A DNA stretch of 64,000 nucleotides from Hygrophila difformis (Eukaryota; Streptophyta; Magnoliopsida; Lamiales; Acanthaceae): NCBI GenBank assembly GCA_030278955.1, contig JAOANR010000012.1:26343977-26407976 (forward strand). Direction: 5' to 3'. The notes beneath the pieces are model-generated. The model was not told the DNA's origin. It made no database searches and saw nothing but the letters and a program-made list of their open reading frames with translations. The position numbers and the translations under genes are program-made. Positions 8,834-21,912 of the stretch are shown here, piece after piece. The stretch's first letter is position 1; each line of letters begins with the position of its first letter.

Positions 8834-11459
8834 TGTAACACCCCGATTTAATTAACTCATAATTAATTAATTTAATTATGGTTAATTAACAAAAGACTTA
8901 GTATGTGACTTATTTTGTAGGGAATGAAGATTTAAGTGGGGGGATAAGTGAGTTCAACTCACTAGATAATAAGAGTCAAGTGCTCAAATGGGTGCAATGT
9001 GGTCAAGACAAGTAGTGTAAACCTTTTAACCCACTTTCCGACCCGACCCGGATCCATTTTTAACTTAAAATCTGAAATTGGGGGGCTTGAGACTCATTCC
9101 TAACCCCAAACTTGCCCAAATCCCGTCACTCTCTCTAGGAGGAATTAGGGTTCTTCCAATTCTTGCACAAATTGAGTTTTGAGTGCAAAATCAAGTGGGG
9201 ATTTCATACTACAACTCAAGGTAAGTGTTTTCCACCATCTATATCTTGTTTTTATGAAGTTGGAGCTAGTTTTTGATGGGTGTTTTGGTGGTGACGGGAA
9301 TGAAGTATAAGATGGGTCTTTTGTAGATTGACTTGATTTTGGAGCTTGGATTCTTGTTTGGAAGCTGAATTAGTGTTGAAGGAAGCTAAGGTTAGTACTT
9401 GAGACCATTTTGGTGTTGTTAATTTCAAGTTCTTGGTACTCTTTGGAGGCATGTTGGAAGATCTCCATGTTTGGAGATGATCTTTGATTTTGGCTTGATT
9501 TCTTGTTATGTAGCTTGGTATTGGTGTTTGGAGGAGTTGGGGAGCTGTATTGGAAGAGTTTGGACCACCTCAATACCAGGCAAGGGTAGAGATAGGTTCG
9601 ATTGGGGGCCAAAATCGTCGGAATGGCCGGAAAACGCCATATGACAGCACACTGCAGATCCGGCGCGCCGTTGGCGCGCCACGCGTGGAGTGCGCGCGAC
9701 GTCTCTGTCGAGACGCCGTCGCCGCGCGGTGTCCGCGCGCTGCGCGCGGGCAGCGCGCGGCACCCCTGATGCCCCTGTTTATTATTTTTTTTTTTTTGTG
9801 TTTCTCCATTTTGTCTAATCCTTGCTCCTTGGTCATTCTCATATCTCTAACATGATCCTAGCAAGATTGAACTATCATTATGCTCACAATCTTTGAACCT
9901 AGTTGCGATTAGCAGTGATCTACTATGCATTAGTTGAGATCGAGTTTTGTTTCGCTTCTATGCTGATGTGAGAGTTGGTGCCGATACGTGGGACTTGGCA
10001 CACCCGTGATTACACTTAACTCGTGATGAGTTGTTTATTTTGTCATGACGCGTAATTTACGTATTGACATGTGTGGAATTAAATCTGATTATGTGTTGGT
10101 GCCAATATGTGGGGCTTGACACACCCCGGAATATTTTAAAACTACTATTTTAAAGAGCCCGGATTATTCTTTTTAAAAACTATTATTTTCAAGTATTATT
10201 ATTTTTTAAAAGTTATCATTTATAAACTAGTAGTATAATTCAAAGAGCCCAGACTATTTTAAAGCTATCTATTTTAAAGAAAATACTTCACTCGAGATGA
10301 GTGATTGAATTGAATCTGAATATCTGTGATGATATGTGAATATCTGTGATGATATGCGAATATCTGTGATGATATGTGAATATCTGTGATGATATGTGAA
10401 TATCTGTGATGATATGTGAATATCTGTGATGATATGTTGAGACTGAAAAATAATGCTACGCGGGTAGGATACCCTATGCTTACGAATCGGTCTCCGATTG
10501 GGCATAATGGTATCTTTCTCGGGGCATTGAGACTGAAAAGGATTTATATCCTAGTCTGTATTTGGCTAGAAAGGGCTCATGACCCTTAGCCTGACCCGCT
10601 TGCCGTAAGCCACGATTTCAGCTGTTAGTGTCCGCGGCGGGGGCACTGTGGGTATGTCTCTCGACCATTAAGGGGTGTGGACCCTTATATGGGAGGGAAT
10701 ACCGACCATGGTACCTAGGTGCGCGCTAGACATGCTTATGTGCTGCATTTAGGGTAGATAGACATCCTAGGTCATAACATTTCATCTCATCATCCATCAT
10801 TCATCTTATTTGCAGTGGTTGAAGCACCGGTATGGGACGGTGTGATGTTTACTTATTTGCACTGTTCAATTTTTATGTTATGCCTAACAAATGTTTAATA
10901 ACGGAATATATCTCCACATATATGTATAAATATACTTCTAGGGAATCAAGTTAATTCTTGTTTCCCCTTATGCCGATTCTTCTATTCTTGCTCAGTACCT
11001 TGTACTGACCCTTGCTATGTTTTCATGTATAGATATTCCCGGGGAGGACGCAGAGCCTGAGCACGATGTGGGGTTTGGGGATGAGTGATCTACCTAGAGA
11101 TGCATTAGCATGTTGTGGACTTATGTGTTGTCTTGAATAATATGCTATGACTCTATTATCTTGTCTCGTACTGCTTGTGGTACCAATAGGTACACTATGT
11201 TATGTCTTGAGTTTTACTTGACATCTCTGACAGGTTGAGATGAGACAGTTATGTCGACTGTTATGTCGCATGAATAAGGCTTGTAAGCCGGACGTCTGTT
11301 ATGATGTGAGGTTTCCTTTCTGGATTTGTATTATGATTCATTGGCTTCCTGTTACTTGGCTACGTGTTATTGATCTTAAATTGATTGGCCAACAGTTTAA
11401 GAGAGGTAACACGGCAGTGACGTCACAGAAATTTGGTTTTAAATTTTTGGGGCGTTACA
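8834..11459 (+). repeat. LTR2 of array A
   Basis: This 2626-bp LTR serves both as 3' LTR of unit 1 and 5' LTR of unit 2. It has six 20-bp tandem units (10321-10440) and T at 9177, as in LTR4. Private substitutions include one in the GC island near 9681 and a GCCAATATG variant near 10100. Confidence 0.92.
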
Positions 11460-11461
11460 TT

Positions 11462-11473
11462 TGGTATCAGAGC
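11462..11473 (+). promoter_or_regulatory. Primer-binding site, unit 2
   Basis: TGGTATCAGAGC lies two bases after the end of LTR2, so LTR2 functions positionally as the 5' LTR of unit 2. Confidence 0.9.
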
Positions 11474-11759
11474 CATGTCTGCTCGTATGTGCTTAGAATT
11501 CTAACACAAGCATGTGGTGAGATGTGTGGGGGAAAGCATATAGTGTAGGAATTGCATCTAACTCTGCTTATATTCTTGTAGATTGCATTGCTTTTGGTTA
11601 TCTGCGTGCCCTATAGGGGTGGATTGTGGTTTGTGAATCAAACCAGGATCAATCCTTGGGGATATTCCGGGAATTCTATACTTAATAATTGCTGTTCGGT
11701 AAAGAATTATTCTTATTTACCGAGTGTTACTGAATATCTCGTTACGTTACGAATATAGG

Positions 11760-12942
11760 ATGCCGCCGCGCAGAGATGGAAGGCCCAGGAGGAGGGGAAG
11801 GCCTCGTAGGAATCCGGGGCCAGCTGTTGGGGGTCATGGACAGTACCATGAGAATGGTGGACTTGGCAATGATCACGTGGAAGATGTTCCAATTGAGGAA
11901 CCTGTAGAGGTGGAGGATGACTGGAACTATGAGGACGAACCAGTGCCTCCACCACCGCCGCCACCTGTACAGATGCCCATTGACCCTCAGTTTATGCAAT
12001 ATATGTTTAGTGCTATGTATGGGATGTATCAGGGGCAGGCGAATCAACCTGCACAACCACCACCCAGACCCGTGGATTACGTGCATCTAGCAAGGCATTA
12101 TCAACCGCCGGTCTTTAGTGGAGAAGTAGACCCGGTTGCTCTGACTGTTTGGATTTATCATATGGAGGAGATCTTCGAGAATATAGACTGCCCAGAGGAT
12201 TGGAAGGTCAGGGTGGGACAGCAGTATCTTACTGGACCAGCTCTCCATTGGTGGAGGTCGCGTAAGAGTGAGCTTATGGCGAGACCCAACTTCTCATGGG
12301 AAGTTTTCTGTCATGCTTTGAGATCCCACTTTTTCACTACACAGATGATGAATGTTAAAAAGAGGGAATTTCTCAACCTGGAGCAAGCAGGAAATATGAC
12401 AGTGTCTGAATACTATGGTCGTTTTGTGGAACTCATGTCATACGTACCAATGCTAGTTGCTAATGAGGAAGATAAGGTTTCGAAGTTTGTGGATGGATTG
12501 AAGGCTGAGATCCGGACTGGGTTTAGCAACCAACACGCCTGCTTAGCTTCAGCATATGATCAGGCTTTATGCATTGAAAGAGCTCGTGCTGATATGCAGC
12601 GCGTGAGGGCCGCTCGTCGCAGGGAGTCAGGGGGGCCGATTAGACCCCATCATAGGCAGACGAGGCCGAGAAGCGGTGGAGAGACCTCTAGGCCTCGGAC
12701 TTATGCACAGCCACCGTATAGAAGCGGACCCCACTGCTGGAATTGCGGACAGCAAGGACAATTGAGGTCACAGTGCCCACAGTTGGTGGGTCGAGTAGGA
12801 GGATCTACTTCAGATGCGTCTGGTGGGAATGCGTCGCGTGGACGAGGTGCAGACAGAGGTCGTGGACCACAGGGGGACCGTGGGGGCCGTCTCAATGTGA
12901 TTGAGCGGGCTGAGCTAGATGGGCGAGATGATGTCATGACTG
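11760..12942 (+). CDS. Gag, family A unit 2
   Basis: The predicted protein is identical to unit 1 gag, including the glutamine in place of the zinc-knuckle histidine. The start is placed by the same argument as for unit 1. The open frame ends at 12974 if the downstream intron is retained. Confidence 0.88.
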
Positions 12943-13033
12943 GTAAGTTGCCCATTGTTCAATTTCAATCTTGATCGACTTAACCATCTGTAACAAGTGC
13001 CCCAGGTAGTGCCTTATGTTATTAAATGCGTAG
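12943..13033 (+). other. Predicted gag-pol intron, unit 2
   Basis: Borders (GTAAGT...GTAG) and length (91 bp) equal those of unit 1. Removal again joins the gag and protease frames. Confidence 0.65.
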
Positions 13034-13395
13034 GTACTATACTAGTTGATAATGTGCCTGCTTATGCCTTATATGATTCTGGTGCATCATGCTCGTTTAT
13101 ATCATCGGAATTCGTAACTAATAATGATATGGGACCACTGGAGGCTTATCAACTCCCTGTTACGCTACCTTCGGGAGACCTCATGCAGAGCCAGTGGATT
13201 AAACCCGATGCACAGATAATCATCAAAGAGCGAGAGTTCAGAGCGAATCTAGTGGTGCTAGATTTGGCCGATTTTGACGTGATTTTGGGAATGGATTGGC
13301 TGTCTAAGTACCGAGCCAGATTAGACTACGGGATACCAAGGATTTCCTTTACCGAAGAAGAAGGTGACAGAGGCTCCGGCCTTAGTGTTACCTGA
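13034..13395 (+). pseudogene. Protease domain, family A unit 2
   Basis: It has the same readable protease ([15 protein letters not shown]) and the same RT-deletion junction at about 13351 as unit 1. Residues after that junction are out of frame. Confidence 0.8.
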
Positions 13396-14116
13396 TGAAT
13401 CGGGGGAATATGAGGTATACACAGATGCATCTTATCGAGGACTTGGGTGTGTGCTTATGCAGTATGGCAAGGTGATTGCATATGCCTCTAGGCAATTAAA
13501 GCCTCACGAGCTGAATTACCCGACTCACGACCTGGAGATGGCAGCGGTCGTACATGCATTAAAAATTTGGAGGCATTATCTTTACGGCGCCAAGTGTCAA
13601 ATCTATTCGGATCATAAGAATCTTAAATGTCTCTACACTGGAGATAAGATGAGCGGTAGGCAAAGAAGGTGGTTAGAGTTTTTGCAGGACTACGACACGA
13701 GTATTCAGTACATAGAAGGGAAAGCCAACCGGGTGGCTGATGCACTAAGTAGGAAAGGACATGTACTGAACTCAATTACTCTCCCTTGGAAGTTAAGGCA
13801 AGAGTTGGACAAGGAAGGTATTGTGGTTGTTCCTTACGACACGATAGCGAGGTTGAATGCTATGACGGTGGTGCCATCATTACTCGAGGAACTCAGACTA
13901 AGTCAAGCTGTAAGTCAAGAGATGATGCATTTGAAAGCTCAGATTCGTAAGGGTAAAGCGGAAGGCTTTGTGATTGATAGCAAGAATATGATCAAGTTTG
14001 GGGACCGTTGGTGTGTGCCTCCGAAAGATCAGGCGCTGAAAGGAAAAATTATGGAGGAAGCACATTGCACACCTTACTCCGTACATCCGGGAGCAGTAAA
14101 GATGTACAAGGATTGA
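13355..14116 (+). pseudogene. RNase H segment, family A unit 2
   Basis: This matches the unit 1 RNase H except that [10 protein letters not shown] has arginine where unit 1 has glutamine. Unit 3 and the CDS context agree with arginine, so glutamine is private to unit 1. It ends at the same TGA caused by a one-base deletion (14114-14116). Confidence 0.85.
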
Positions 14117-15322
14117 GGCAAAACTATTGGTGGAAAGGCATGAAGAAGGAAGTGGCAGAATTTGTGTCTAGGTGTTCCACTTGCCAGAAGGTGAAAGCCG
14201 AGCATATGAGACCTTCAGGCTTATTACAACCTTTGGATGTTCCTACTTGGAAATGGGAGTCCATTGCTATGGACTTTGTCACCGGGCTACCCAGGACACG
14301 GAACAGTTTTGATACTATTTTGGGTAGTTGTGGACCGACTAACCAAGAGTGCTGTGTTTATACCAATGAGATTGAACTGGAGCATGCAACAGTTGACTGG
14401 CGCTTACATCCAACATGTGGTTAGACGTTTTGGTATTCCTCGAGGAATCATTTCCGACAGAGATTCCAGATTCCTGTCAAGGTTCTGGAAGGAATTGCAG
14501 ACAGCCTTTGGGACACAGATCAGTATGAGTACTGCGTGGCACCCTCAGACTGATGGACAGACCGAAAGGACCATTAGAACCTTGGAGGATATGTTGAGGG
14601 CGTGTGTGATGGATTTTCAAGGATCGTGGGAGGAACATCTACATTTGGTGGAGTTCTCCAATAACAATAGCTATCATGCGAGTATTCGTATGGCGCCTTT
14701 CGAGGCCTTATACGGAAGAAAGTGCAGGACGCCCTTGTGTTGGAGTGATCCTTCAGAGCGAGTGGTGATGGGTCCTGAACTCATTGAACAGACCACGGAA
14801 GTGGTACGAGTGATCAGAGACAGAATGAAAGAAGCTCAGGATCGTCAGAAGAGTTATGTTGATTTGTCCAGGAGAGACATTGAATTCGAGATTGGAGATT
14901 GGGTACTCTTGAGAGTGTCACCCATGAGGGGCGTGAGACGATTTGGGAAGAAGGGGAAACTGAGTCCCAGATTTATAGGCCCCTATGAGATCACTAAAAA
15001 GATTGGGAAGGTCGCTTATCGGTTAGAATTGCCAACTGAGGTGGGAAAGGTGCACAACGTTTTCCACGTCTCTCAGTTGAGGAAGTTTATCTCGGATCCT
15101 AACAAGGTTATACAACCGGAGGAGGTGGAGTTGGATGACAACCTAGAATACGAAGAATACCCCGTGGCGATTCTAGACACTAAAGAAAAGATACTTCGCA
15201 ATAAGGTGATCAAAATGGTGAAAGTACTTTGGTCGAGACATGGCGTAGAGGATGCTACTTGGGAGACAGAGGAAAGCATGGTGAGGCGTTATCCTGAATT
15301 GGATTTGACTCCAATTCAGTGA
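14117..15322 (+). pseudogene. Integrase, family A unit 2 (frameshifted)
   Basis: It shares the extra T (run 14318-14321) with the other units but lacks the second insertion of unit 1, so the frame from about 14322 to 15322 is continuous across the DDE core and chromodomain. Private changes are FSNNNSYH in place of FSYNNSYH, and valine for alanine in ESMVRRYPEL. Confidence 0.85.
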
Positions 15323-15369
15323 AGTAATGACCTTAATCCATACTGTTTCATTCGAGGACGAATGATCCT

Positions 15370-15382
15370 AAGGGGGAGAGAT
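15370..15382 (+). promoter_or_regulatory. Polypurine tract, unit 2
   Basis: The AAGGGGGAGAGAT tract immediately precedes LTR3. Confidence 0.85.
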
Positions 15383-17989
15383 TGTAACACCCCGATTTAA
15401 TTAACTCATAATTAATTAATTTAATTATGGTTAATTAACAAAAGACTTAGTATGTGACTTATTTTGTAGGGAATGAAGATTTAAGTGGGGGGATAAGTGA
15501 GTTCAACTCACTAGATAATAAGAGTCAAGTGCTCAAATGGGTGCAATGTGGTCAAGACAAGTAGTGTAAACCTTTTAACCCACTTTCCGACCCGACCCGG
15601 ATCCATTTTTAACTTAAAATCTGAAATTGGGGGGCTTGAGACTCATTCCTAACCCCAAACTTGCCCAAATCCCGTCACTCTCTCTAGGAGGAATTAGGGT
15701 TCTTCCAATTCTTGCACAAATTGAGCTTTGAGTGCAAAATCAAGTGGGGATTTCATACTACAACTCAAGGTAAGTGTTTTCCACCATCTATATCTTGTTT
15801 TTATGAAGTTGGAGCTAGTTTTTGATGGGTGTTTTGGTGGTGACGGGAATGAAGTATAAGATGGGTCTTTTGTAGATTGACTTGATTTTGGAGCTTGGAT
15901 TCTTGTTTGGAAGCTGAATTAGTGTTGAAGGAAGCTAAGGTTAGTACTTGAGACCATTTTGGTGTTGTTAATTTCAAGTTCTTGGTACTCTTTGGAGGCA
16001 TGTTGGAAGATCTCCATGTTTGGAGATGATCTTTGATTTTGGCTTGATTTCTTGTTATGTAGCTTGGTATTGGTGTTTGGAGGAGTTGGGGAGCTGTATT
16101 GGAAGAGTTTGGACCACCTCAATACCAGGCAAGGGTAGAGATAGGTTCGATTGGGGGCCAAAATCGTCGGAATGGCCGGAAAACGCCATATGACAGCACA
16201 CTGCAGATCCGGCGCGCCGTTGGCGCGCCGCGCGTGGAGTGCGCGCGACGTCTCTGTCGAGACGCCGCCGCCGCGCGGGCAGCGCGCGGCACCCCTGATG
16301 CCCCTGTTTATTATTTTTTTTTTTTGTGTGTTTCTCCATTTTGTCTAATCCTTGCTCCTTGGTCATTCTCATATCTCTAACATGATCCTAGCAAGATTGA
16401 ACTATCATTATGCTCACAATCTTTGAACCTAGTTGCGATTAGCAGTGATCTACTATGCATTAGTTGAGATCGAGTTTTGTTTCGCTTCTATGCTGATGTG
16501 AGAGTTGGTGCCGATACGTGGGACTTGGCACACCCGTGATTACACTTAACTCGTGATGAGTTGTTTATTTTGTCATGACGCGTAATTTACGTATTGACAT
16601 GTGTGGAATTAAATCTGATTATGTGTTGGTGCCGATATGTGGGGCTTGACACACCCCGGAATATTTTAAAACTACTATTTTAAAGAGCCCGGATTATTCT
16701 TTTTAAAAACTATTATTTTCAAGTATTATTATTTTTTAAAAGTTATCATTTATAAACTAGTAGTATAATTCAAAGAGCCCAGACTATTTTAAAGCTATCT
16801 ATTTTAAAGAAAATACTTCACTCGAGATGAGTGATTGAATTGAATCTGAATATCTGTGATGATATGTGAATATCTGTGATGATATGCGAATATCTGTGAT
16901 GATATGTGAATATCTGTGATGATATGTGAATATCTGTGATGATATGTGAATATCTGTGATGATATGTTGAGACTGAAAAATAATGCTACGCGGGTAGGAT
17001 ACCCTATGCTTACGAATCGGTCTCCGATTGGGCATAATGGTATCTTTCCCGGGGCATTGAGACTGAAAAGGATTTATATCCTAGTCTGTATTTGGCTAGA
17101 AAGGGCTCATGACCCTTAGCCTGACCCGCTTGCCGTAAGCCACGATTTCAGCTGTTAGTGTCCGCGGCGGGGGCACTGTGGGTATGTCTCTCGACCATTA
17201 AGGGGTGTGGACCCTTATATGGGAGGGAATACCGACCATGGTACCTAGGTGCGCGCTAGACATGCTTATGTGCTGCATTTAGGGTAGATAGACATCCTAG
17301 GTCATAACATTTCATCTCATCATCCATCATTCATCTTATTTGCAGTGGTTGAAGCACCGGTATGGGACGGTGTGATGTTTACTTATTTGCACTGTTCAAT
17401 TTTTATGTTATGCCTAACAAATGTTTAATAACGGAATATATCTCCACATATATGTATAAATATACTTCTAGGGAATCAAGTTAATTCTTGTTTCCCCTTA
17501 TGCCGATTCTTCTATTCTTGCTCAGTACCTTGTACTGACCCTTGCTATGTTTTCATGTATAGATATTCCCGGGGAGGACGCAGAGCCTGAGCACGATGTG
17601 GGGTTTGGGGATGAGTGATCTACCTAGAGATGCATTAGCATGTTGTGGACTTATGTGTTGTCTTGAATAATATGCTATGACTCTATTATCTTGTCTCGTA
17701 CTGCTTGTGGTACCAATAGGTACACTATGTTATGTCTTGAGTTTTACTTGACATCTCTGACAGGTTGAGATGAGACAGTTATGTCGACTGTTATGTCGCA
17801 TGAATAAGGCTTGTAAGCCGGACGTCTGTTATGATGTGAGGTTTCCTTTCTGGATTTGTATTATGATTCATTGGCTTCCTGTTACTTGGCTACGTGTTAT
17901 TGATCTTAAATTGATTGGCCAACAGTTTAAGAGAGGTAACACGGCAGTAACGTCACAGAAATTTGGTTTTAAATTTTTGGGGCGTTACA
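15383..17989 (+). repeat. LTR3 of array A
   Basis: This 2607-bp LTR is shared between units 2 and 3. A 20-bp segment of the GC-rich island is missing at about 16277, with the deletion bounded by short GCGCGG direct repeats. It carries C at 15726, as LTR1 does, and a private CAGTAACG variant near 17947. Six 20-bp tandem units lie at 16851-16970. Confidence 0.92.
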
Positions 17990-17991
17990 TT

Positions 17992-18003
17992 TGGTATCAG
18001 AGC
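17992..18003 (+). promoter_or_regulatory. Primer-binding site, unit 3
   Basis: TGGTATCAGAGC lies two bases after LTR3. Confidence 0.9.
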
Positions 18004-18289
18004 CATGTCTGCTCGTATGTGCTTAGAATTCTAACACAAGCATGTGGTGAGATGTGTGGGGGAAAGCATATAGTGTAGGAATTGCATCTAACTCTGCTTA
18101 TATTCTTGTAGATTGCATTGCTTTTGGTTATCTGCGTGCCCTATAGGGGTGGATTGTGGTTTGTGAATCAAACCAGGATCAATCCTTGGGGATATTCCGG
18201 GAATTCTATACTTAATAATTGCTGTTCGGTAAAGAATTATTCTTATTTACCGAGTGTTACTGAATATCTCGTTACGTTACGAATATAGG

Positions 18290-19472
18290 ATGCCGCCGCG
18301 CAGAGATGGAAGGCCCAGGAGGAGGGGAAGGCCTCGTAGGAATCCGGGGCCAGCTGTTGGGGGTCATGGACAGTACCATGAGAATGGTGGACTTGGCAAT
18401 GATCACGTGGAAGATGTTCCAATTGAGGAACCTGTAGAGGTGGAGGATGACTGGAACTATGAGGACGAACCAGTGCCTCCACCACCGCCGCCACCTGTAC
18501 AGATGCCCATTGACCCTCAGTTTATGCAATATATGTTTAGTGCTATGTATGGGATGTATCAGGGGCAGGCGAATCAACCTGCACAACCACCACCCAGACC
18601 CGTGGATTACGTGCATCTAGCAAGGCATTATCAACCGCCGGTCTTTAGTGGAGAAGTAGACCCGGTTGCTCTGACTGTTTGGATTTATCATATGGAGGAG
18701 ATCTTCGAGAATATAGACTGCCCAGAGGATTGGAAGGTCAGGGTGGGACAGCAGTATCTTACTGGACCAGCTCTCCATTGGTGGAGGTCGCGTAAGAGTG
18801 AGCTTATGGCGAGACCCAACTTCTCATGGGAAGTTTTCTGTCATGCTTTGAGATCCCACTTTTTCACTACACAGATGATGAATGTTAAAAAGAGGGAATT
18901 TCTCAACCTGGAGCAAGCAGGAAATATGACAGTGTCTGAATACTATGGTCGTTTTGTGGAACTCATGTCATACGTACCAATGCTAGTTGCTAATGAGGAA
19001 GATAAGGTTTCGAAGTTTGTGGATGGATTGAAGGCTGAGATCCGGACTGGGTTTAGCAACCAACACGCCTGCTTAGCTTCAGCATATGATCAGGCTTTAT
19101 ACATTGAAAGAGCTCGTGCTGATATGCAGCGCGTGAGGGCCGCTCGTCGCAGGGAGTCAGGGGGGCCGATTAGACCCCATCATAGGCAGACGAGGCCGAG
19201 AAGCGGTGGAGAGACCTCTAGGCCTCGGACTTATGCACAGCCACCGTATAGAAGCGGACCCCACTGCTGGAATTGCGGACAGCAAGGACAATTGAGGTCA
19301 CAGTGCCCACAGTTGGTGGGTCGAGTAGGAGGATCTACTTCAGATGCGTCTGGTGGGAATGCGTCGCGTGGACGAGGTGCAGACAGAGGTCGTGGACCAC
19401 AGGGGGACCGTGGGGGCCGTCTCAATGTGATTGAGCGGGCTGAGCTAGATGGGCGAGATGATGTCATGACTG
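18290..19472 (+). CDS. Gag, family A unit 3
   Basis: This is identical to the other two units except for tyrosine instead of cysteine in ALYIERA. Family B also has tyrosine here (ALYVEES), so unit 3 probably keeps the ancestral residue and units 1 and 2 share a derived change. The zinc-knuckle glutamine is retained. The open frame ends at 19504 without splicing. Confidence 0.88.
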
Positions 19473-19563
19473 GTAAGTTGCCCATTGTTCAATTTCAATC
19501 TTGATCGACTTAACCATCTGTAACAAGTGCCCCAGGTAGTGCCTTATGTTATTAAATGCGTAG
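19473..19563 (+). other. Predicted gag-pol intron, unit 3
   Basis: A 91-bp GT...AG segment identical in borders to units 1 and 2. Confidence 0.65.
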
Positions 19564-19925
19564 GTACTATACTAGTTGATAATGTGCCTGCTTATGCCTT
19601 ATATGATTCTGGTGCATCATGCTCGTTTATATCATCGGAATTCGTAACTAATAATGATATGGGACCACTGGAGGCTTATCAACTCCCTGTTACGCTACCT
19701 TCGGGAGACCTCATGCAGAGCCAGTGGATTAAACCCGATGCACAGATAATCATCAAAGAGCGAGAGTTCAGAGCGAATCTAGTGGTGCTAGATTTGGCCG
19801 ATTTTGACGTGATTTTGGGAATGGATTGGCTGTCTAAGTACCGAGCCAGATTAGACTACGGGATACCAAGGATTTCCTTTACCGAAGAAGAAGGTGACAG
19901 AGGCTCCGGCCTTAGTGTTACCTGA
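19564..19925 (+). pseudogene. Protease domain, family A unit 3
   Basis: The protease is readable and has the same RT-deletion junction (about 19881) as units 1 and 2. Confidence 0.8.
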
Positions 19926-20646
19926 TGAATCGGGGGAATATGAGGTATACACAGATGCATCTTATCGAGGACTTGGGTGTGTGCTTATGCAGTATGGCAA
20001 GGTGATTGCATATGCCTCTAGGCAATTAAAGCCTCACGAGCTGAATTACCCGACTCACGACCTGGAGATGGCAGCGGTCGTACATGCATTAAAAATTTGG
20101 AGGCATTATCTTTACGGCGCCAAGTGTCAAATCTATTCGGATCATAAGAATCTTAAATGTCTCTACACTGGAGATAAGATGAGTGGTAGGCAAAGAAGGT
20201 GGTTAGAGTTTTTGCAGGACTACGACACGAGTATTCAGTACATAGAAGGGAAAGCCAACCGGGTGGCTGATGCACTAAGTAGGAAAGGACATGTACTGAA
20301 CTCAATTACTCTCCCTTGGAAGTTAAGGCAAGAGTTGGACAAGGAAGGTATTGTGGTTGTTCCTTACGACACGATAGCGAGGTTGAATGCTATGACGGTG
20401 GTGCCATCATTACTCGAGGAACTCAGACTAAGTCAAGCTGTAAGTCAAGAGATGATGCATTTGAAAGCTCAGATTCGTAAGGGTAAAGCGGAAGGCTTTG
20501 TGATTGATAGCAAGAATATGATCAAGTTTGGGGACCGTTGGTGTGTGCCTCCGAAAGATCAGGCGCTGAAAGGAAAAATTATGGAGGAAGCACATTGCAC
20601 ACCTTACTCCGTACATCCGGGAGCAGTAAAGATGTACAAGGATTGA
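19885..20646 (+). pseudogene. RNase H segment, family A unit 3
   Basis: The protein sequence equals unit 2. It ends at the shared TGA (20644-20646) inside the integrase HHCC region. Confidence 0.85.
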
Positions 20647-21852
20647 GGCAAAACTATTGGTGGAAAGGCATGAAGAAGGAAGTGGCAGAATTTGTGTCTA
20701 GGTGTTCCACTTGCCAGAAGGTGAAAGCCGAGCATATGAGACCTTCAGGCTTATTACAACCTTTGGATGTTCCTACTTGGAAATGGGAGTCCATTGCTAT
20801 GGACTTTGTCACCGGGCTACCCAGGACACGGAACAGTTTTGATACTATTTTGGGTAGTTGTGGACCGACTAACCAAGAGTGCTGTGTTTATACCAATGAG
20901 ATTGAACTGGAGCATGCAACAGTTGACTGGCGCTTACATCCAACATGTGGTTAGACGTTTTGGTATTCCTCGAGGAATCATTTCCGACAGAGATTCCAGA
21001 TTCCTGTCAAGGTTCTGGAAGGAATTGCAGACAGCCTTTGGGACACAGATCAGTATGAGTACTGCGTGGCACCCTCAGACTGATGGACAGACCGAAAGGA
21101 CCATTAGAACCTTGGAGGATATGTTGAGGGCGTGTGTGATGGATTTTCAAGGATCGTGGGAGGAACATCTACATTTGGTGGAGTTCTCCTATAACAATAG
21201 CTATCATGCGAGTATTCGTATGGCGCCTTTCGAGGCCTTATACGGAAGAAAGTGCAGGACGCCCTTGTGTTGGAGTGATCCTTCAGAGCGAGTGGTGATG
21301 GGTCCTGAACTCATTGAACAGACCACGGAAGTGGTACGAGTGATCAGAGACAGAATGAAAGAAGCTCAGGATCGTCAGAAGAGTTATGTTGATTTGTCCA
21401 GGAGAGACATTGAATTCGAGATTGGAGATTGGGTACTCTTGAGAGTGTCACCCATGAGGGGCGTGAGACGATTTGGGAAGAAGGGGAAACTGAGTCCCAG
21501 ATTTATAGGCCCCTATGAGATCACTAAAAAGATTGGGAAGGTCGCTTATCGGTTAGAATTGCCAACTGAGGTGGGAAAGGTGCACAACGTTTTCCACGTC
21601 TCTCAGTTGAGGAAGTTTATCTCGGATCCTAACAAGGTTATACAACCGGAGGAGGTGGAGTTGGATGACAACCTAGAATACGAAGAATACCCCGTGGCGA
21701 TTCTAGACACTAAAGAAAAGATACTTCGCAATAAGGTGATCAAAATGGTGAAAGTACTTTGGTCGAGACATGGCGTAGAGGATGCTACTTGGGAGACAGA
21801 GGAAAGCATGGCGAGGCGTTATCCTGAATTGGATTTGACTCCAATTCAGTGA
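20647..21852 (+). pseudogene. Integrase, family A unit 3 (frameshifted)
   Basis: It shares the extra T at 20848-20851. From there to 21852 the DDE core and chromodomain tail are continuous. It keeps tyrosine in FSYNNSYH and alanine in ESMARRYPEL, so it is the least altered integrase of the three. Confidence 0.85.
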
Positions 21853-21899
21853 AGTAATGACCTTAATCCATACTGTTTCATTCGAGGACGAATGATCCT

Positions 21900-21912
21900 A
21901 AGGGGGAGAGAT
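21900..21912 (+). promoter_or_regulatory. Polypurine tract, unit 3
   Basis: The AAGGGGGAGAGAT tract immediately precedes LTR4. Confidence 0.85.
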